This document shows positions 12,091 to 24,360 of a stretch of DNA of 64,000 bases, one piece after another. The number at the start of each line of letters is the position of its first letter. Positions within the stretch are counted from its first letter, which is position 1. The translations under genes were made by a program, and so were the position numbers. This stretch comes from Phoenix dactylifera (taxonomy: Eukaryota; Streptophyta; Magnoliopsida; Arecales; Arecaceae): NCBI RefSeq assembly GCF_009389715.1, contig NC_052392.1, positions 29,400,592 to 29,464,591 on the forward strand. Direction: 5' to 3'. The notes below the pieces were generated by a model that saw only the letters and a list, made by a program, of their open reading frames with translations, had not been told where the DNA came from and did no database searches.

Positions 12091-13166
12091 TAAGAGGCAG
12101 TGGTTTTCCTCCTATAATCATGATTCCCATCAGAGTTTCAAGATGTACAAGATCATCCAAAATTATCAGGGCACATGACATGGCACGGCTGGCAAATTAG
12201 AGTGCAGTGTAGAGTAGTTTTGAATTTTGAAATACAAGTTTTTAATTTGAAAGTTTAAATGTTGAATTTGAAATCTAGATGGAGCTTGGCTTTGATTGTA
12301 TATGGGCTTGGATTGGGCGAAAGCAGATCAAACTTTTGGAACAAGGTAGATGTTATGTGGGTTGGTTTCAATTGTGTTTGGGCCTAGATGTTATGTGGCT
12401 GCCTCTTTTCTTTTTCTCTCTCCCTCACCCTGTGTCTTTTTTTTTTAATTCTTTACTTTTTTTCGTTAGGCTTTATTTGTCTCATTTCATATCACATTCT
12501 TTTGCAAGCGGACTACCTATTTACATCAAAAATTTGATTGACTCCACTATCAAACAATTGATGAGAATCATGTGGTCCAACTTAAAAACAGTTCGAAGTG
12601 ATCGTCTACAAACTCATATATAACACAATGCAAAAAATAAGCATGAGATTTATGTGAATTCTAGATAATAAATAAAACATGTATGAAAGAAACCATTACT
12701 ATCGCATGGATAGAATTGCAACAAATTAACACTAGATTAAATCTTGCAAAAAATTTTCATTTATAAATGAGGATTTGCTTGATGCTTGAAATCATCTACA
12801 TATTGGAATTCAAAAAGTAAGCAAAAGATAAGATATTGGTGGATACCGAAATATAAAATTTAAGCTACTGTTTCCTATTTTTTTTGGGGCTATAGTAATT
12901 TCTTCATTTTATACGATATTGTTGATCCCTATTATTGGTCTAAAATTTGGATAACTGGGGTGTGCTAGAAATCGACTAGCAATCTGAAATCAAGGCAAAC
13001 ATCTTCTACAACTTGGACTGACTTGTCTGACAAATCCCTTGGTACTTCTTCCTATTTACAACTGCTGAGTGCATTTGGTGTATTGTTTCAAGAGCGGCTG
13101 CTCGTTGGTAATTCGTGCCGTGGATGCTAGCTCCACGGCTAACTAAATATAGTGCTATAGGATTGC
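12091..13166. other. Intergenic, no gene recognised
   Basis: AT-rich DNA between the tandem repeat and the hAT element. A 114-codon open frame at 12279-12623 has no recognisable motif and runs through T-rich low-complexity sequence; I do not call it a gene. Confidence 0.5.
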
Positions 13167-13174
13167 TCTTGACC

Positions 13175-15317
13175 TAGGGCCGGCTCGAGCCTTAGGCGAC
13201 TGAGGCGGTCGCCTAAGGCCCCCGGCCCCAAAGAAGGCCCCCGCGGCCGCCGCGCCGCGTCGCTGCCCAAAGAATACCCCGCTGTGCTACACCGCAGTTT
13301 TTATGGCACTGACGGCAGTGGCACTGTAGCAGTAGCTACCGGCCTACCACCTATGACAATGAATGGGCGACACTGGTGAGGTAACAGGCTACGACAAGAC
13401 AACGGACGAGTCTCCCCCCTTCTCAGCTTCTCTGCCAATGCTCTTCTTTTTTTTTTCGAACTCTTCTCGGCTTCTTCTCTCCCCCCCCCACCCCCACTCC
13501 CCAGACCCCCTTCGGCCCTTCCCTTCTCTGACTTCCTTCTCATCAGTCATCCCGAGCGGCGGCGATCGAATCCATCCACCCTTCGCCCCTTCGGAGTCCG
13601 GAGAGAAGTCGATTGATCAACAAATCAAGTCCTCCTCTCCTCCGCTCTAATCCTCATTCCTCCATTCCTCCTCTCGATCTCGTCATTCGTCTCCGGTTCC
13701 AAGAAGGTAAGAACCCATCATCCCGCGGCTCCATTCCTCCTTCACGGCTTCACCTTCTGTTTGTTTTGGTTCTGCCGTTCCGGTTCTAGACCTTGACGGC
13801 AGCCACCTCCCGGCTCCCGATCGACCGGACCACAAGCTGGTAAGCCCTAAGGCCCCTAACTCCTAAGCCCTAAGGCCTCCTCCCCGGAAGCCGGAAGAGT
13901 GAAGACCTTCTTCAGCTCTTCCCCGGTTGATTTAATCCTGCATTTTGAACCAATTTTATTTGGATCGACTGATCCTTTTTAATCTGACATATGAAAGAGT
14001 ACATGTAACTAGAGTATATTAATTTTATCTGAATAGGGAACTTGGTAATTATCATTTGTTTGAGGCTATTTTGGGTAAAAATGGAATCCTACTGAGAATT
14101 ATCATTTCCACTATCCCTGCAAACTTTGATCGTTTGAGAAAAGTGCTCATACTTGTATGCTCATAGTTCCATTTTCTGTCTTTACTTGGTTTGCTTTTTG
14201 TTGCTGAAAATTCATTAGCATTGCATTGGTTCTAGGGGAGTCTTTATTCATTGATAACTGAACACCTGTCTTACCGATCAACAAGAGATGACCTTAATAG
14301 CTTCTGCTCTGAGCCTCTCGCCTATCATTTTCATTATTGATTGGTATTATTCAATCCATATGATGGAAATTTAGTTCTCATCTTTCCATTTTACCAGCTG
14401 ATTGTCTCATGTCCAGCTACTTGTTTAGATAATAATGCAATTACTTCATGCTTTGTTAGAAGAAGGATTTTATGATAACGCTTGATTGTAGCTCATTTGC
14501 TTGAATATCTTCCTCTGCCCCCCAATCTCCCCACCCCCCAACAAAAAAAAAACACAAAAATATAGGCATTGGTCCATATGTGCAATCAAATTTTAGAACT
14601 TCTGAAAGAGTGTGTAATTAACTGTATGATTGTTCAGTGTTGCTCCTTGTATTTCAGCCCCGGGTATTAAGCTTGGCATTAAGCATATGAAAGCTTGTTG
14701 CCTGCTGTAATTTCTAGGACATGATTTCATTTTAAAAAAAGGGTTTTCAGTTGCTGAATTTAGGCATATTCAGATATCTAATTTAGGCATCTGTCTGTTG
14801 TTTATTGATCTGTTGGGGCAATTTATAATTACTTCCAAGGACTAGCTTAACTTGTATTCTCTGTTTTTCTGTCTGCTTATATTATTGATAATTTGATACT
14901 CTGTTGTTCAAGCCATAGTTTCTTTCTTTCCATTATTCAAAAAGGCAAGCTGGAAGTAGTAGGAATTTTTTTTTACAACATAGGACTTTATTCAGAAAGC
15001 TAGTAGCTACAAATGCTGAAATGAACAATCAATAATAACAACGCCAAAACGCATTAAATGGTTAAATGTAGTAGCACCTCCCCAGTCCCCAGACTGCCTA
15101 TGAACTGTTGCCAAGTATGTCCCAAGAGGAGACCACCGGACAAAACTCTCTGTCCAACTCAAAAGTTTGATTAGCAATTTTGCATCTCAAAAAGCTAGAC
15201 GGATTATTTTTTAAAATTTTTTTAAAATATTTTGCACTTATTAAAAAATTATTTTTTAAAAAAAGGCCTCTCTTGGTGAGTTCGCCTTAGGCCTCCAAAT
15301 GCATTGGGCCGCCCCTA
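13175..15317. mobile_element. Non-autonomous hAT-superfamily DNA transposon
   Basis: The 2143-bp element is bounded by perfect 8-bp direct repeats TCTTGACC at 13167-13174 and 15318-15325. The termini are inverted: the left starts TAGGGCCGGC and the right, read inward, starts TAGGGGCGGCCC. Eight-base target duplications and TAGGG-type ends are hallmarks of hAT elements. The two subterminal regions share 'CCTTAGGC' motifs. The inside is GC-rich with pyrimidine runs to ~13700, resembling a promoter/5' UTR, then AT-rich. No transposase coding was recognised, so it would depend on a related autonomous element. Intact ends and target duplication suggest fairly recent insertion. Confidence 0.9.
13190..13218. 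repeat. Subterminal perfect hairpin inside the hAT element
   Basis: CCTTAGGCGAC at 13190-13200 is followed, after a 7-base loop, by its exact complement GTCGCCTAAGG at 13208-13218. It sits 15 bases inside the left end, where hAT transposases usually bind subterminal motifs. Confidence 0.9.
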
Positions 15318-15325
15318 TCTTGACC

Positions 15326-16650
15326 CTATTAATAATGTTGACCAATGTGGACTTTCTACAGTCGACAGTAGAGTAGGTATATATGCTTAACACGCTGACC
15401 AAGCCATGTTGAGCTGGGAGATCAGATTTCCAGTCATGGGTCTAAAACTATGTAAAATTCCCATCTTAATTCTATTTTAATTAGATGGGGGCTGGAGATA
15501 TCAACTAGTCAATAATTTGATATTGCATTGTGATCCTTAATAGATATCACATTGTTAAACACAGCTCAACTGCATACATGTACCTCGTCGCACCAAAGTA
15601 TCATGTTATACTACGCATGACACAATAGATTATTGGACAAGATGGCTTCAAAAGAGAAGTGTTGATAATGTAATTTCACATATAAATTTATTTGCACACA
15701 TTCTTGAAGTAACAACTATTATTATCTCTTCCGAATCCACGTAAAAACAACAATGTATGAGGACCATAGAAAAGAAATTCACTGCGGGAATCATCCAATG
15801 AAATATAGTCTTTCTAAAAGAGAATCCAAGATAGACTCGTGATGGACGGGCGAATTAACTCAAAGTCGAAATAATTAAAGATTTTTTTTTCAAAACATAG
15901 AGAAGAGCAAAACTCAAGTCCAACTCAAAGGCGGTGATTCCTTAGTCCACCGGATAGGGGTTGCTGTCAGGTACGGTTGGGTTTGACCACCTCTCAACCC
16001 CAACATACACCATTTAGTTTTCTGCTTTGTGTGTGCGTGGGTTGGGGTACCAGCCCAAAAATCAGGTTAGGTCTACGTATGATGAGTTTCACAAGATACA
16101 CTACTCCATGAGTTATGTTAAGAACATAATATTCATTATGATTTTTATCAATTAGTTTGGATTGAGCATAGTTTGAATTTTGATTTAGGTCCCTAGTGGA
16201 TTTTATTGTTGGATAAACTCAATTTCTTTGATACTCGATCACAAAATAATTAACTAATGAAACAAAATTAAAAATAATTTAAAAATCAAATTGAAAAGAT
16301 TACAAGAATAAAGCTATACAGTATATATACTAGATAAATTATTGAGTCTACGACCAAGCTAGTAATCTCTAGTAATTATAGCATGAGACTTGGGTGCAAA
16401 TATATCTTTATCGGGATTTGAAGAGTTAGAAGTATTTGGAGAGGCCTACACGCAATTATGCAAGCATAGCCTAAAGGCTGCTCTAGCTAAAAAGCAAAAT
16501 AAATATTGGGTTCAAATTAGATCATATTTGAAAATCTATTTCATATTCTATCATCATGTGATTTTTCTTTATTTTATTTATGATTTTTTAAGTATATACC
16601 TTTCTACATATATGAAATTATGTGAATATTTTCGTAGCATTGCTAGTTGC
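15326..16650. other. Intergenic, no gene recognised
   Basis: AT-rich DNA to the right of the hAT element with no convincing coding or repeat structure. Confidence 0.45.
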
Positions 16651-16654
16651 ATGT

Positions 16655-16935
16655 ACGCGATGGCTGGGACGCGATGCTGGGAGGAGCGGATCCGTGGATG
16701 ATGAATATGGACGGGAGAAGAGGCTGGGATGCTGGGATTTGGGGGAGAATCACGGGCGGCTGGGACGCTGCAGATGGGATTTGCTGGCTAAAGAAGAAAC
16801 GGATGTGGCCTGGAACGGACGGAAGAGGCTGGGAGCGTGAAGAGGGCAGACGCGATCAACGAGGGTTCACGAGCGGCTGGGCGCGATGCTGGGAGGAGCG
16901 GACGGTCGGCTCGCAAGTGGCTGGATCTTAGGAAG
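16655..16935. repeat. Degenerate GCTGGGA-rich repeat patch
   Basis: A GC-rich patch in AT-rich surroundings built on recurring 'gctgggacgcgatgctgggaggagcgga'-like phrases (near 16660 and again near 16878), with 'gctggga' in between. Overlapping open frames here come from base composition and are not called genes. Confidence 0.5.
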
Positions 16936-17559
16936 GGAGTTGATCATGTGGATCCGGATGGACGTGGGAGCTTCATGGTATGCTGTGACTTGATGTTTGG
17001 GCTCACGCGTGATCTCATGGGATGAGATACGTGGAGACTGATTTGAAAGGATGTGGACGGTTGGTGGGACTCCACTGTTAGTTTCCTTACTCTATGTCTT
17101 CAAACCAGGCTCAGTTCTGTGATTCTTGGATGGTTGGTGGGAATCCATCATATTCCTTCTTGGATTTGGTAGCTCTTCGAGAGGCGAATTCGGAAGCAGG
17201 GAACGTGGGAGATGGGCTGATATGCGTGGGCTGGATGGGAAGTCGTTCGGGGGCAAATGTGGTTGACCAGGTCATTGGGCCTGCGCTATTTGTACCAAAT
17301 GCGCATTTAAACTTTAATTTATAATAACCTGTGCCAAACAAAAATATAATATTAAACCAGTGAATTTATCATTATATGTTAACAATAATATTCATTTAAG
17401 CAGTATGTAGATCGCACTTTTGTGCTCTCATCAGCAGTCTAAGGCCTACAGCAGACAATGGCGCGGCCAACCCAACCGGAATTCGGCCAGCACAACCCCC
17501 ATTCTCAGTCACCGGCACACCATATGTTTGAGGACTCCCAAAACTAAGCTCTCTCGAGA

Positions 17560-18020
17560 TCCCTTCGAGACCCCAATCCAGAGAGAAAAGGATGCGCCAA
17601 CCTTCCGAAGATTGAGCCCACTCGAATTTCTTCTAGTAGCCAACCCTAGAAATTCCTCAAAGAGCATACTCTTGAGATTAGAAGACCGAGCGCACTCGAA
17701 TTTCTTTTGGTAGCCAACCCTAGAGATGCCTCGGAAAACATACTCTTGAGATGAGAAGATCGAGCCTACTCAGATTTTCTCTAGTAGCGAAACACAGAGA
17801 TGCCTTCGAAAGAATAATCTGGAGATGAACGGAGGCACTGACCTCTGAAAGACCGAGCTCACTCGAATTTCCTCTGGTAGTCAAACCTAGAGATGCCTCT
17901 AGGAGCACACTTCGAAGACGAACGGAGACACCAACCTCCCAAAGATCGAGCCCACTTGAATTTTCTCTAGTAGCTAACCCTAGAGATGTCTCGAGGAGCA
18001 TATTTTCGAGATAGAAAGAT
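17560..18020. repeat. Minisatellite, about five copies of a ~90-bp unit
   Basis: Units carry the ordered phrases 'gaccgagc.cactcgaattt', 'tagccaaccctagagatgcctc' and 'gagcatactcttgagat'. Copies differ at many sites. The sequence is open in several frames only because the unit is GC-balanced and short. Confidence 0.75.
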
Positions 18021-18380
18021 CGGCTACTGCATCGAAGGCTCGACAGGTCAAGCAACCTCTTCAGGTCAAAACCGGCTGCCGCGCTAAAGGTTCAACAAGT
18101 CATGCGACCTCTTTAGGCCCATAATGATCCAAAAAAGAGAACCGGCTGCTGCACCGAAGGCTTGGTGAGTCAAGTGACCTCTTTAGGTCCATAAAGATCT
18201 GAGTAGGAGAATCGACCTCCGCTCCAAAGGCTTGGTGAGTCAAGCGACCTCTTCAGATCCATAATGACCTATATAGGAACCGGCCGCCGAACTGAAGGCT
18301 CAGTGAGTCAAGCAATCTCTTCAGGTCTATAATGACTCAAGTAGAAGAACTGACCGCTACGCCGAAGGCTCAACGACAAG
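18020..18380. repeat. Minisatellite, five to six copies of a ~60-70-bp unit
   Basis: The units share 'accggctgc..ca..gaaggct', 'agtcaagcgacctctt' and 'aggtc.ataatgac'. The array directly follows the 90-bp array without a gap. Confidence 0.75.
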
Positions 18381-18585
18381 AAAAAATCGAAGTTGGGTAC
18401 TCCAAAAAAAAAAATCTGCTTTCAATATCTTCTGGTACATATATTAATCTTGGCAGAAACCGAGCAAAAAGAGTTACAACCAAAGGTCGAAGCTTGCAAT
18501 GACGACTGGACTCAAATAAAGAGCAAATAATAACACAACACAAATCAAGGCCAAAGTTAGGTACTTGGAAAACTCCTCGCTTTCA

Positions 18586-19301
18586 TTAAAGTTGTATCCT
18601 TTCACACTGATCCCAATAGAGACCAAACAAAATGAGGCACATCAAGCTCGGCTCACTCGAGCAAAAAGAAAAGCAAGCAAAAATAACATGGCGAAAGACT
18701 TCATTCTTCGCCCTTGTCCCATCAAAGTCGCCGCCTTCACCAGTGTCGCCATCATTGATATCGAGGATGGAGAAGCTCATCCCCAAGAAAAGCTGCAGAG
18801 CTTGAGCTCGGCATGCTTCGATGCCCTTCTTAAAGGCATTAGCCGTAGTCTCCGAGGCCTCTTCTGAGAACTCCTCTGAGGTGCAGTTCTCTTCGACTAC
18901 TCCCATGACCTTCGCCTTGGCGTGAAAGGCATGCTCCCTGGCCTCGGCAACCCATCAATTAGTCTCACTGGCCCATCGCTCGGCCTCCTCGACCTACCGC
19001 CCGACCTCGTCAGCCCATTGCTTGGCTTCAGTTCCCCGTTGTTTAGCCTCTTGGGCCCTCTATTCAGCTTGGGACAGCTTCATAGAAAGGTCCGTCGCTC
19101 TTTGATCTGTAGTTTGAGGGCCATCCTATTCACAGACAGTTGGGCCTTCTTCAACCCTGCCTGGGGCCGTGCGGTCGAAGTGCCGGCTTCCACCGACCTG
19201 GACTCATCCTTGGCTAACTTAGCCTTCGCCTCGGCTACCATGGTCTTTGCCTTGCACAGCTCGGCCTGCTCAAAGGCTGCTTTCCATATCCCCTCAAGCA
19301 T
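18586..19301 (-). pseudogene. Remnant of a Gypsy-associated extra ORF protein (coiled coil plus tail)
   Basis: On the minus strand, 19301-19080 encodes an alanine/lysine/glutamate-rich helix (AKAKLAKDE) and, after a break, 18906-18586 encodes FKKGIEACRAQ followed by an LDI motif. This order (coiled coil, then a 'GFEDCRRQ...LDLS'-like tail) resembles the extra protein carried by some plant Gypsy elements. The reading frame is interrupted. Resemblance is from memory and moderate. Confidence 0.4.
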
Positions 19302-19449
19302 CGAACTAAGCTTTATAGACCTCTCGGCTTAGCCACTCTGTCTCGCTGACCGCATGGGAGCAAGGAATAAGAGTCAGTAACCAAAGTGAAGGGCCACATG
19401 AAGGTCTCGCCCTTAATCGAGGTAACTACTCAACTTCCATCACTCAAAC

Positions 19450-20030
19450 CAGAGTATTGTTCGGCCTTGAAAGTGGAGGGCAAGTGGTGAGAAAATTACT
19501 GGATTAAATAGAGAGGTATGTTTGGAAAATCACTTAAACAGGGGAGTATTTTAAAAAAAATCAATTTTTAATGTAAATTTGACCAAATAAGATTTGAATA
19601 TTGGAAGAAGAGCCAGGATTAAATTTCAGAAAATTAGGATATTCCTATTCCCCTCTAATATTGGAATAAAAATGCAACTCCATAATTGCAATATGGGAGT
19701 CATTTATTTCCATTTCTCTCAACAACCAAACATAATGCGTGATGGATAACTCTTCTAAACATCCCACGCGTGAGGTGTCCCTCATCTCACCCGACTGCAG
19801 TGTCTCCCATGCTGTTTCTCCCGCTCCATCCTCAAAACCACAACAACAACGTCCCCAGGTGGATAGCCGTAATGTCAAGGATCCAAACCTTTCCTCCAGC
19901 CCCGCCGGTCGAAATCTTGAAACCCCCGGCGTACCAAACATGCATGTCTGGTTAGGTGACTAACTTTATGGCTAGTTCATAATTGCCACCATCTCCAAAC
20001 ATCGATCCATTCGCACGTTTCTCCGTAGAT
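19450..20030. other. Upstream region of the strictosidine-synthase-like gene
   Basis: AT-rich, then mixed sequence. 19640-19735 has 'accaaacataatgcg' and 'accaaacatgcatg' phrases often seen at the ends of small plant MITEs, but I could not define an element. Confidence 0.35.
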
Positions 20031-20121
20031 CCATGGAAATCAACAGTGGATTCGAACATATTAATGGCAACCGCTGTCTCGCCAACCACCCTTCAGAACA
20101 ACGCTCTCTTCTGCACCTGAT

Positions 20122-20129
20122 CTATATAC
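20122..20129 (+). promoter_or_regulatory. Possible TATA box of the strictosidine-synthase-like gene
   Basis: CTATATAC lies about 40 bases before the chosen ATG at 20168. If used, an in-frame upstream ATG at 20033 would be outside the transcript. Confidence 0.3.
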
Positions 20130-20167
20130 ATATGTCCACCCCTCAGTGGCATCCTCTACGAGTCACC

Positions 20168-23100
20168 ATGGAAGCAAAGCTCTTGAGCACCGATCCCACC
20201 ACACTGGCCGTCCTCACCCTCTTCGCTCTCCTTGCCTTCACTTCCGGCTTCCAACAAAAAGCCATGGACAAGCTTCTGAACTTCGATAGGCTCGTACTCA
20301 GCTCCGCGGTCGGCCCCGAGAGCCTTGCCTTTGATCACTTGGGCGGAGGTCCCTACACTGGGGTCTCTGATGGTCGCATTGTTAAATGGCAGGGCCAAGG
20401 CCTTGGTTGGGCTGACTTTGCCGTTCATTCCAAGTATAGGTAACAATGCTAGCTAGCTTCTTTGAAACACATTCAGAGACCAACAAAAGAACGTTTCCAG
20501 CTTGAGGTCCATCTTTTCCTTTGTTTTCAGGGAGCGAGTTTGTCATGGCTCTAACGATAGTATGTTGGAGAGCATATGTGGAAGGCCATTGGGTTTGCAG
20601 TTTTACAAGGCGACAGGCGATCTCTATGTTGCTGATGCCTACTTTGGGCTCCTAGTCGTCGCGCCGAACGGAGGGGTGGCGACGCAGCTCGCGACGGGCG
20701 CCGATGGGCAGCCATTTAACCTCGCTAATGGTTTGGACGTCGACCAGGAAACCGGGGTGGTGTATTTCACAGACAGTAGCACTAGATTCCGCAGGAGGTG
20801 CCTGGTTCTGTTACCCTAAAACCTAATACACCTTTAATTTTCTTGCTAAAGGGCTGTTTAGCTAGCTATACTTTCAAGTGAAAAGGAAAAAGAAAAATAA
20901 AAAGTTAATTCATGCGAGATAAGCTAGGCGCCTATGGCCTCACGGTAGAGTCGAGGTAATGCATGTAGGAATTTGGAGAGTCCTTGGGGAGTTCGCATTG
21001 TAACGTAGAGTTATTATAGAGATGGAGTGCGGTCTGAAATATTTTACTGGGCAATAAAGTCATTAACCAGTTTGTCGGTAAGTCAAACTTGCTTCGACGT
21101 GGAAATTAAGAAAAATCCGGGATTTCCTATTTTATCGCGTTCTCTCTGGCATCCATTTTAAACAAGAAACTCCAAAATCAAATCCGAGCGAAATTTCTCT
21201 TTCTAACGAAATTCCATCAGTTTTATAATTTAAAAAATATAAAAAAATACTAGTTGAAATATAATATGTAGTACGTAATCAGATAATATACTTTTAGCAA
21301 AATAGTCATCCAACATCACAATACATATTTTTAGGTAAATCAATCTATAGTTTTCAAAGTATCGTGTTCACCAAAATATAATATATTATCTAGTAATACA
21401 TACTTGTCAACTTTCTGATACATGCTATAAGCTTTTTTGATAATGAAAAAAAATAAATTTGGAGAAAAAGAAAGAGATTTGGAGAGAAAAGAAGGTAGGA
21501 GAGATGACTTGACAAAAAAGAGAAGGGATGGAAAGAAGCTTGACAAAAGAAGAGAGGATGGGCAGATGGCATCTTTTCACACATGCAATTTTATTGTTTT
21601 GTTTATTTTTTTTTAAGTTGTAGGACTAGCGGACTCTAGTAAGAGTAGGAGTCCGTTCTAATTGATTTTTAGGTTTTCTTTTTTAAGATGTACCTAAAGG
21701 AAATGTAGCAAAATAAAAAATAGGTATGTACAATGCTCTTTGATGTGCGCACTAGTGAATTTTTGTTTGCACTAGTGAACATAGATCTAAATTTTTTTTG
21801 GTAAATGCGTAGTTCTAAAGTCTCGTTTGCATGAAATTTAAAAGTATTTAAATCTAACCTTTTCTTTCCGCTATATTTTCCTACTCTGTTGGAGCTAGTG
21901 GCAGAAGATTGACTCATAAACTTAGGGTCACCTATGTGTAATTCTCATAGAGAGGCACACGTAGGAGACAAGTGAAGCATATAGTAGTGTCTTAGGTCTG
22001 CATGGGTCTATCTAAGAGGTTGATATATTCAATAGTTTTGAGATTGGAACTGTGGAGCCTGTTAATATCGTAGGGCTCCTTAAAGATCTAATGCCACATT
22101 GGCCATGTTCAAGCCACTTCGGCTACAGGTGTGTTGCATGCGCATGAAAGATGTATCTTTTGCATGCAAGAAGGATTCATCTTCTTTTGTGCGAATCTAC
22201 TGTTGGATCAGTGCAGGATGTGATCCAACAGTTTTTTTTTTTTTGCGCATGAAAGGTGCAACCTGAAACTTGGTGCACGTCAAATGGATGCTAAATGAGA
22301 TATTTATATGCTATGAATAGATAGGTGGTTCATGAAAGGCTTTATTGCCCGTATTACCCTCAACGACTTAAGGATATATAAAGATTTCTTGCTCATGCAC
22401 CATTTCACCAATGTGATTTTTTTTTTTTTTTGTTTCAACTTATCATAGTAAAATGCTTGCATAAACATATAAATTTTAATGGAAAAATCTATACTACCAA
22501 TGCATTGATTTTTTTTAGAGTTATCTGCTTCTTGTTTGGAAAATTTATGCCATTAATGAATAATTTGTCTGTTAAGTGTCTGTCGGAAAGGGAAGCAACA
22601 AAAGAAAAAAAAAATTACACATCAATCTTATGCTTTTCTTTGAATATGATTTCCATGTGAAGCTTTTTCTCTTTTTCTTTTTTTTTTGAAAAAATTATGG
22701 TTGGGAAGGGCTCTAATCTTGCCAGTTATCCATACCTATCGTAGCCCTAAGATTGGGAGGGGCTCTAATCGTGCCAGGTATCCATACCTTTCATAGCCAT
22801 TCTAAAACCAAGCAAACCGAGCCGAAGCACATGAAACTAGTGCTTTATTAGCACTGGTCGGAATCAAATCCTGGACCAATCGCCGGTTGTTTCACTGAGA
22901 GCCAATGCCATCCGATCAATCTCTCATAGGTAATTTGTGAGAATGTTATATTCAGTCACCAAGGAAACGGTTATGCATCATCATTGCATCATATGCTTAT
23001 GTTAGCTCATCTGGTGTACAAGTTGGTAGGTCTAGTTCCTAAATGCTATAATGACCAGACTTGATTTTGGAACCAACTTAATTGCTTGATCTGGATCACA

Positions 23101-24060
23101 GGACCATGCTTGTGCTCCCAAACCTAGACATGATTCACAAACATGCACTAGGTTCGTGCTTGACCTGCAAGCTTGAACCTAGCTTGGAAGTTGGCCTGAC
23201 TTGAACCCAACTCAAACCTAGCCGAAATTTGCATCTAAGGCATGGCGTACGGTTGTTAAGTTAGATCGATCCTGTCTCGGTCCAAATCTTAGACCTACCA
23301 ATTGAGTCAGGCCTAGCCAGGCGATCATGGTTGCGTCTGACTCGAACAAACCCTAAATTAACCATACCTTAGAGTAAAAATTAGTGATTGTAAACTTTTG
23401 TTACATGCAATTTTGGATTTGAAGCTGGTAGGTCACTAGTCGATCGTCCTAGAGCGAGCATATGAGATGCACACACTAAAAGATGCATGAATAGCTTATG
23501 ACTTCCTTGTGATGATTTCTTAAGAGATGATGCTTTCTCCTCCTTGTAGGGACTATATATTGGCTGTGATCATGGGAGACGCCACTGGAAGGTTGATGAA
23601 TTATGATCCCAAAGCCAAGAAGGTGACGGTGCTCATCAGAGGCCTCGCCTTCCCCAACGGATTGGCGATAAGTAATGACACCACCTTCCTTCTCATCGCC
23701 GAGACCGGCACTTGTAGGGTTCTCAAGTACTGGCTTCAGGGACCAAGGAACGGAACCTTTGAAGTCTTTGCAGAACTCCCTGGTTACCCTGACAACATTA
23801 AGAGGAACCCGGGGGGAGAGTTCTGGGTGGCACTCAACCAGGACAAGGTTCAGTTAAATGGCCAAACAGCCTCAGACTTTGGGAAGACTGGGGAGCCATC
23901 AGAGCATCATCCAGTGGCATTGAGGTTGAGCCAAGAGGGAAAGGTGTTAGAGGTGCTGGAGAGAAGGGCAGCGACCTCCGTAAGTGAAGTGGAAGAGAGG
24001 AATGGAACTATGTGGTTGGGTTCTGTAGACATGCCTTATGTTGGTGTTTACACTCTTTAG
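20168..24060 (+). CDS. Strictosidine-synthase-like / adipocyte plasma membrane-associated-like protein
   Basis: Three exons, 20168-20439, 20531-20797 and 23550-24060, join in frame to 349 codons across a 91-bp and a 2752-bp GT-AG intron; both junctions rebuild AGG codons (…KYR/ERV… and …RRR/DYI…). The protein has an N-terminal hydrophobic segment (AVLTLFALLAFTSGF, signal peptide or anchor), then six-bladed propeller motifs: GPESLAFD, GRPLGLQF, DLYVADAY, NGLDVD, VYFTDSS, GLAFPNGLAIS, ETGTCRVLKYWL, PGYPDNIKR and FWVAL. True strictosidine synthase joins tryptamine and secologanin; most plant homologues do not. By eye, the catalytic Glu of Rauvolfia STR1 aligns with Ser near the C-terminus (TSVSEVEE), so alkaloid synthesis is unlikely. 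Substrate unknown; entry into the secretory pathway is probable. The ATG at 20168 was chosen because the signal segment follows it at once. Confidence 0.9.
22699..22799. repeat. Tandem repeat, two copies of ~52 bp, in intron 2 of the strictosidine-synthase-like gene
   Basis: 'ggctctaatc.tgccag.tatccatacct.tc.tagcc' occurs twice, at 22699 and 22751. Confidence 0.8.
22815..22925 (-). repeat. Possible tRNA-derived SINE fragment
   Basis: On the minus strand a box-B-like GGATTTGATTCC sits downstream of a box-A-like GGCTCTCAGTG, similar in layout to the stretch at 6425-6512 but more decayed. Confidence 0.3.
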
Positions 24061-24360
24061 TCCATTAAACTTTGTTTATGGTTGGAAACTGCCACTGAAA
24101 GATATATTCCTACATATGTTTCTAGTTTATTAGCAGAAACCCAGAAGCAGGGATTGTATTTGCAAATCAGGTCTTGATTAATATTATTATCTTTGATTTT
24201 CTGTTTACATGTAAAACTTAAATTTATGAGAATTTATTCTCTTAAGAAATTTATAAGAATTGAGCAAGTACCTGCTTGAAGAGTAGGGAGAGCTCTCCAT
24301 GTAGCATCATGAAGCTTATAGTTCTTGATCATATTATTATTATACCAAGTGGTATTGAAT

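Larger units (their letters stand above)
17400..19450 (-). mobile_element. Decayed Gypsy-like retrotransposon region
   Basis: Two minisatellite arrays (17560-18020 and 18020-18380) adjoin a minus-strand coding remnant (18586-19301). Arrays of this kind are frequent in non-coding parts of large plant Gypsy elements. No LTR pair, primer-binding site or reverse transcriptase was recognised, so class assignment is tentative. Confidence 0.4.

Noticed and set aside
12279..12623. 114-codon plus-strand frame
   Set aside because: Runs through T-rich low-complexity DNA, with no motif and no gene-like context.
13301..13650. Two overlapping open frames at the GC-rich end of the hAT element
   Set aside because: They lie on opposite strands over the same low-complexity, pyrimidine-rich DNA and show no protein motif.
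16390..17025. Cluster of overlapping plus-strand frames rich in Gly, Trp and Arg
   Set aside because: They come from the GCTGGGA-type repeat read in three frames; no known domain.
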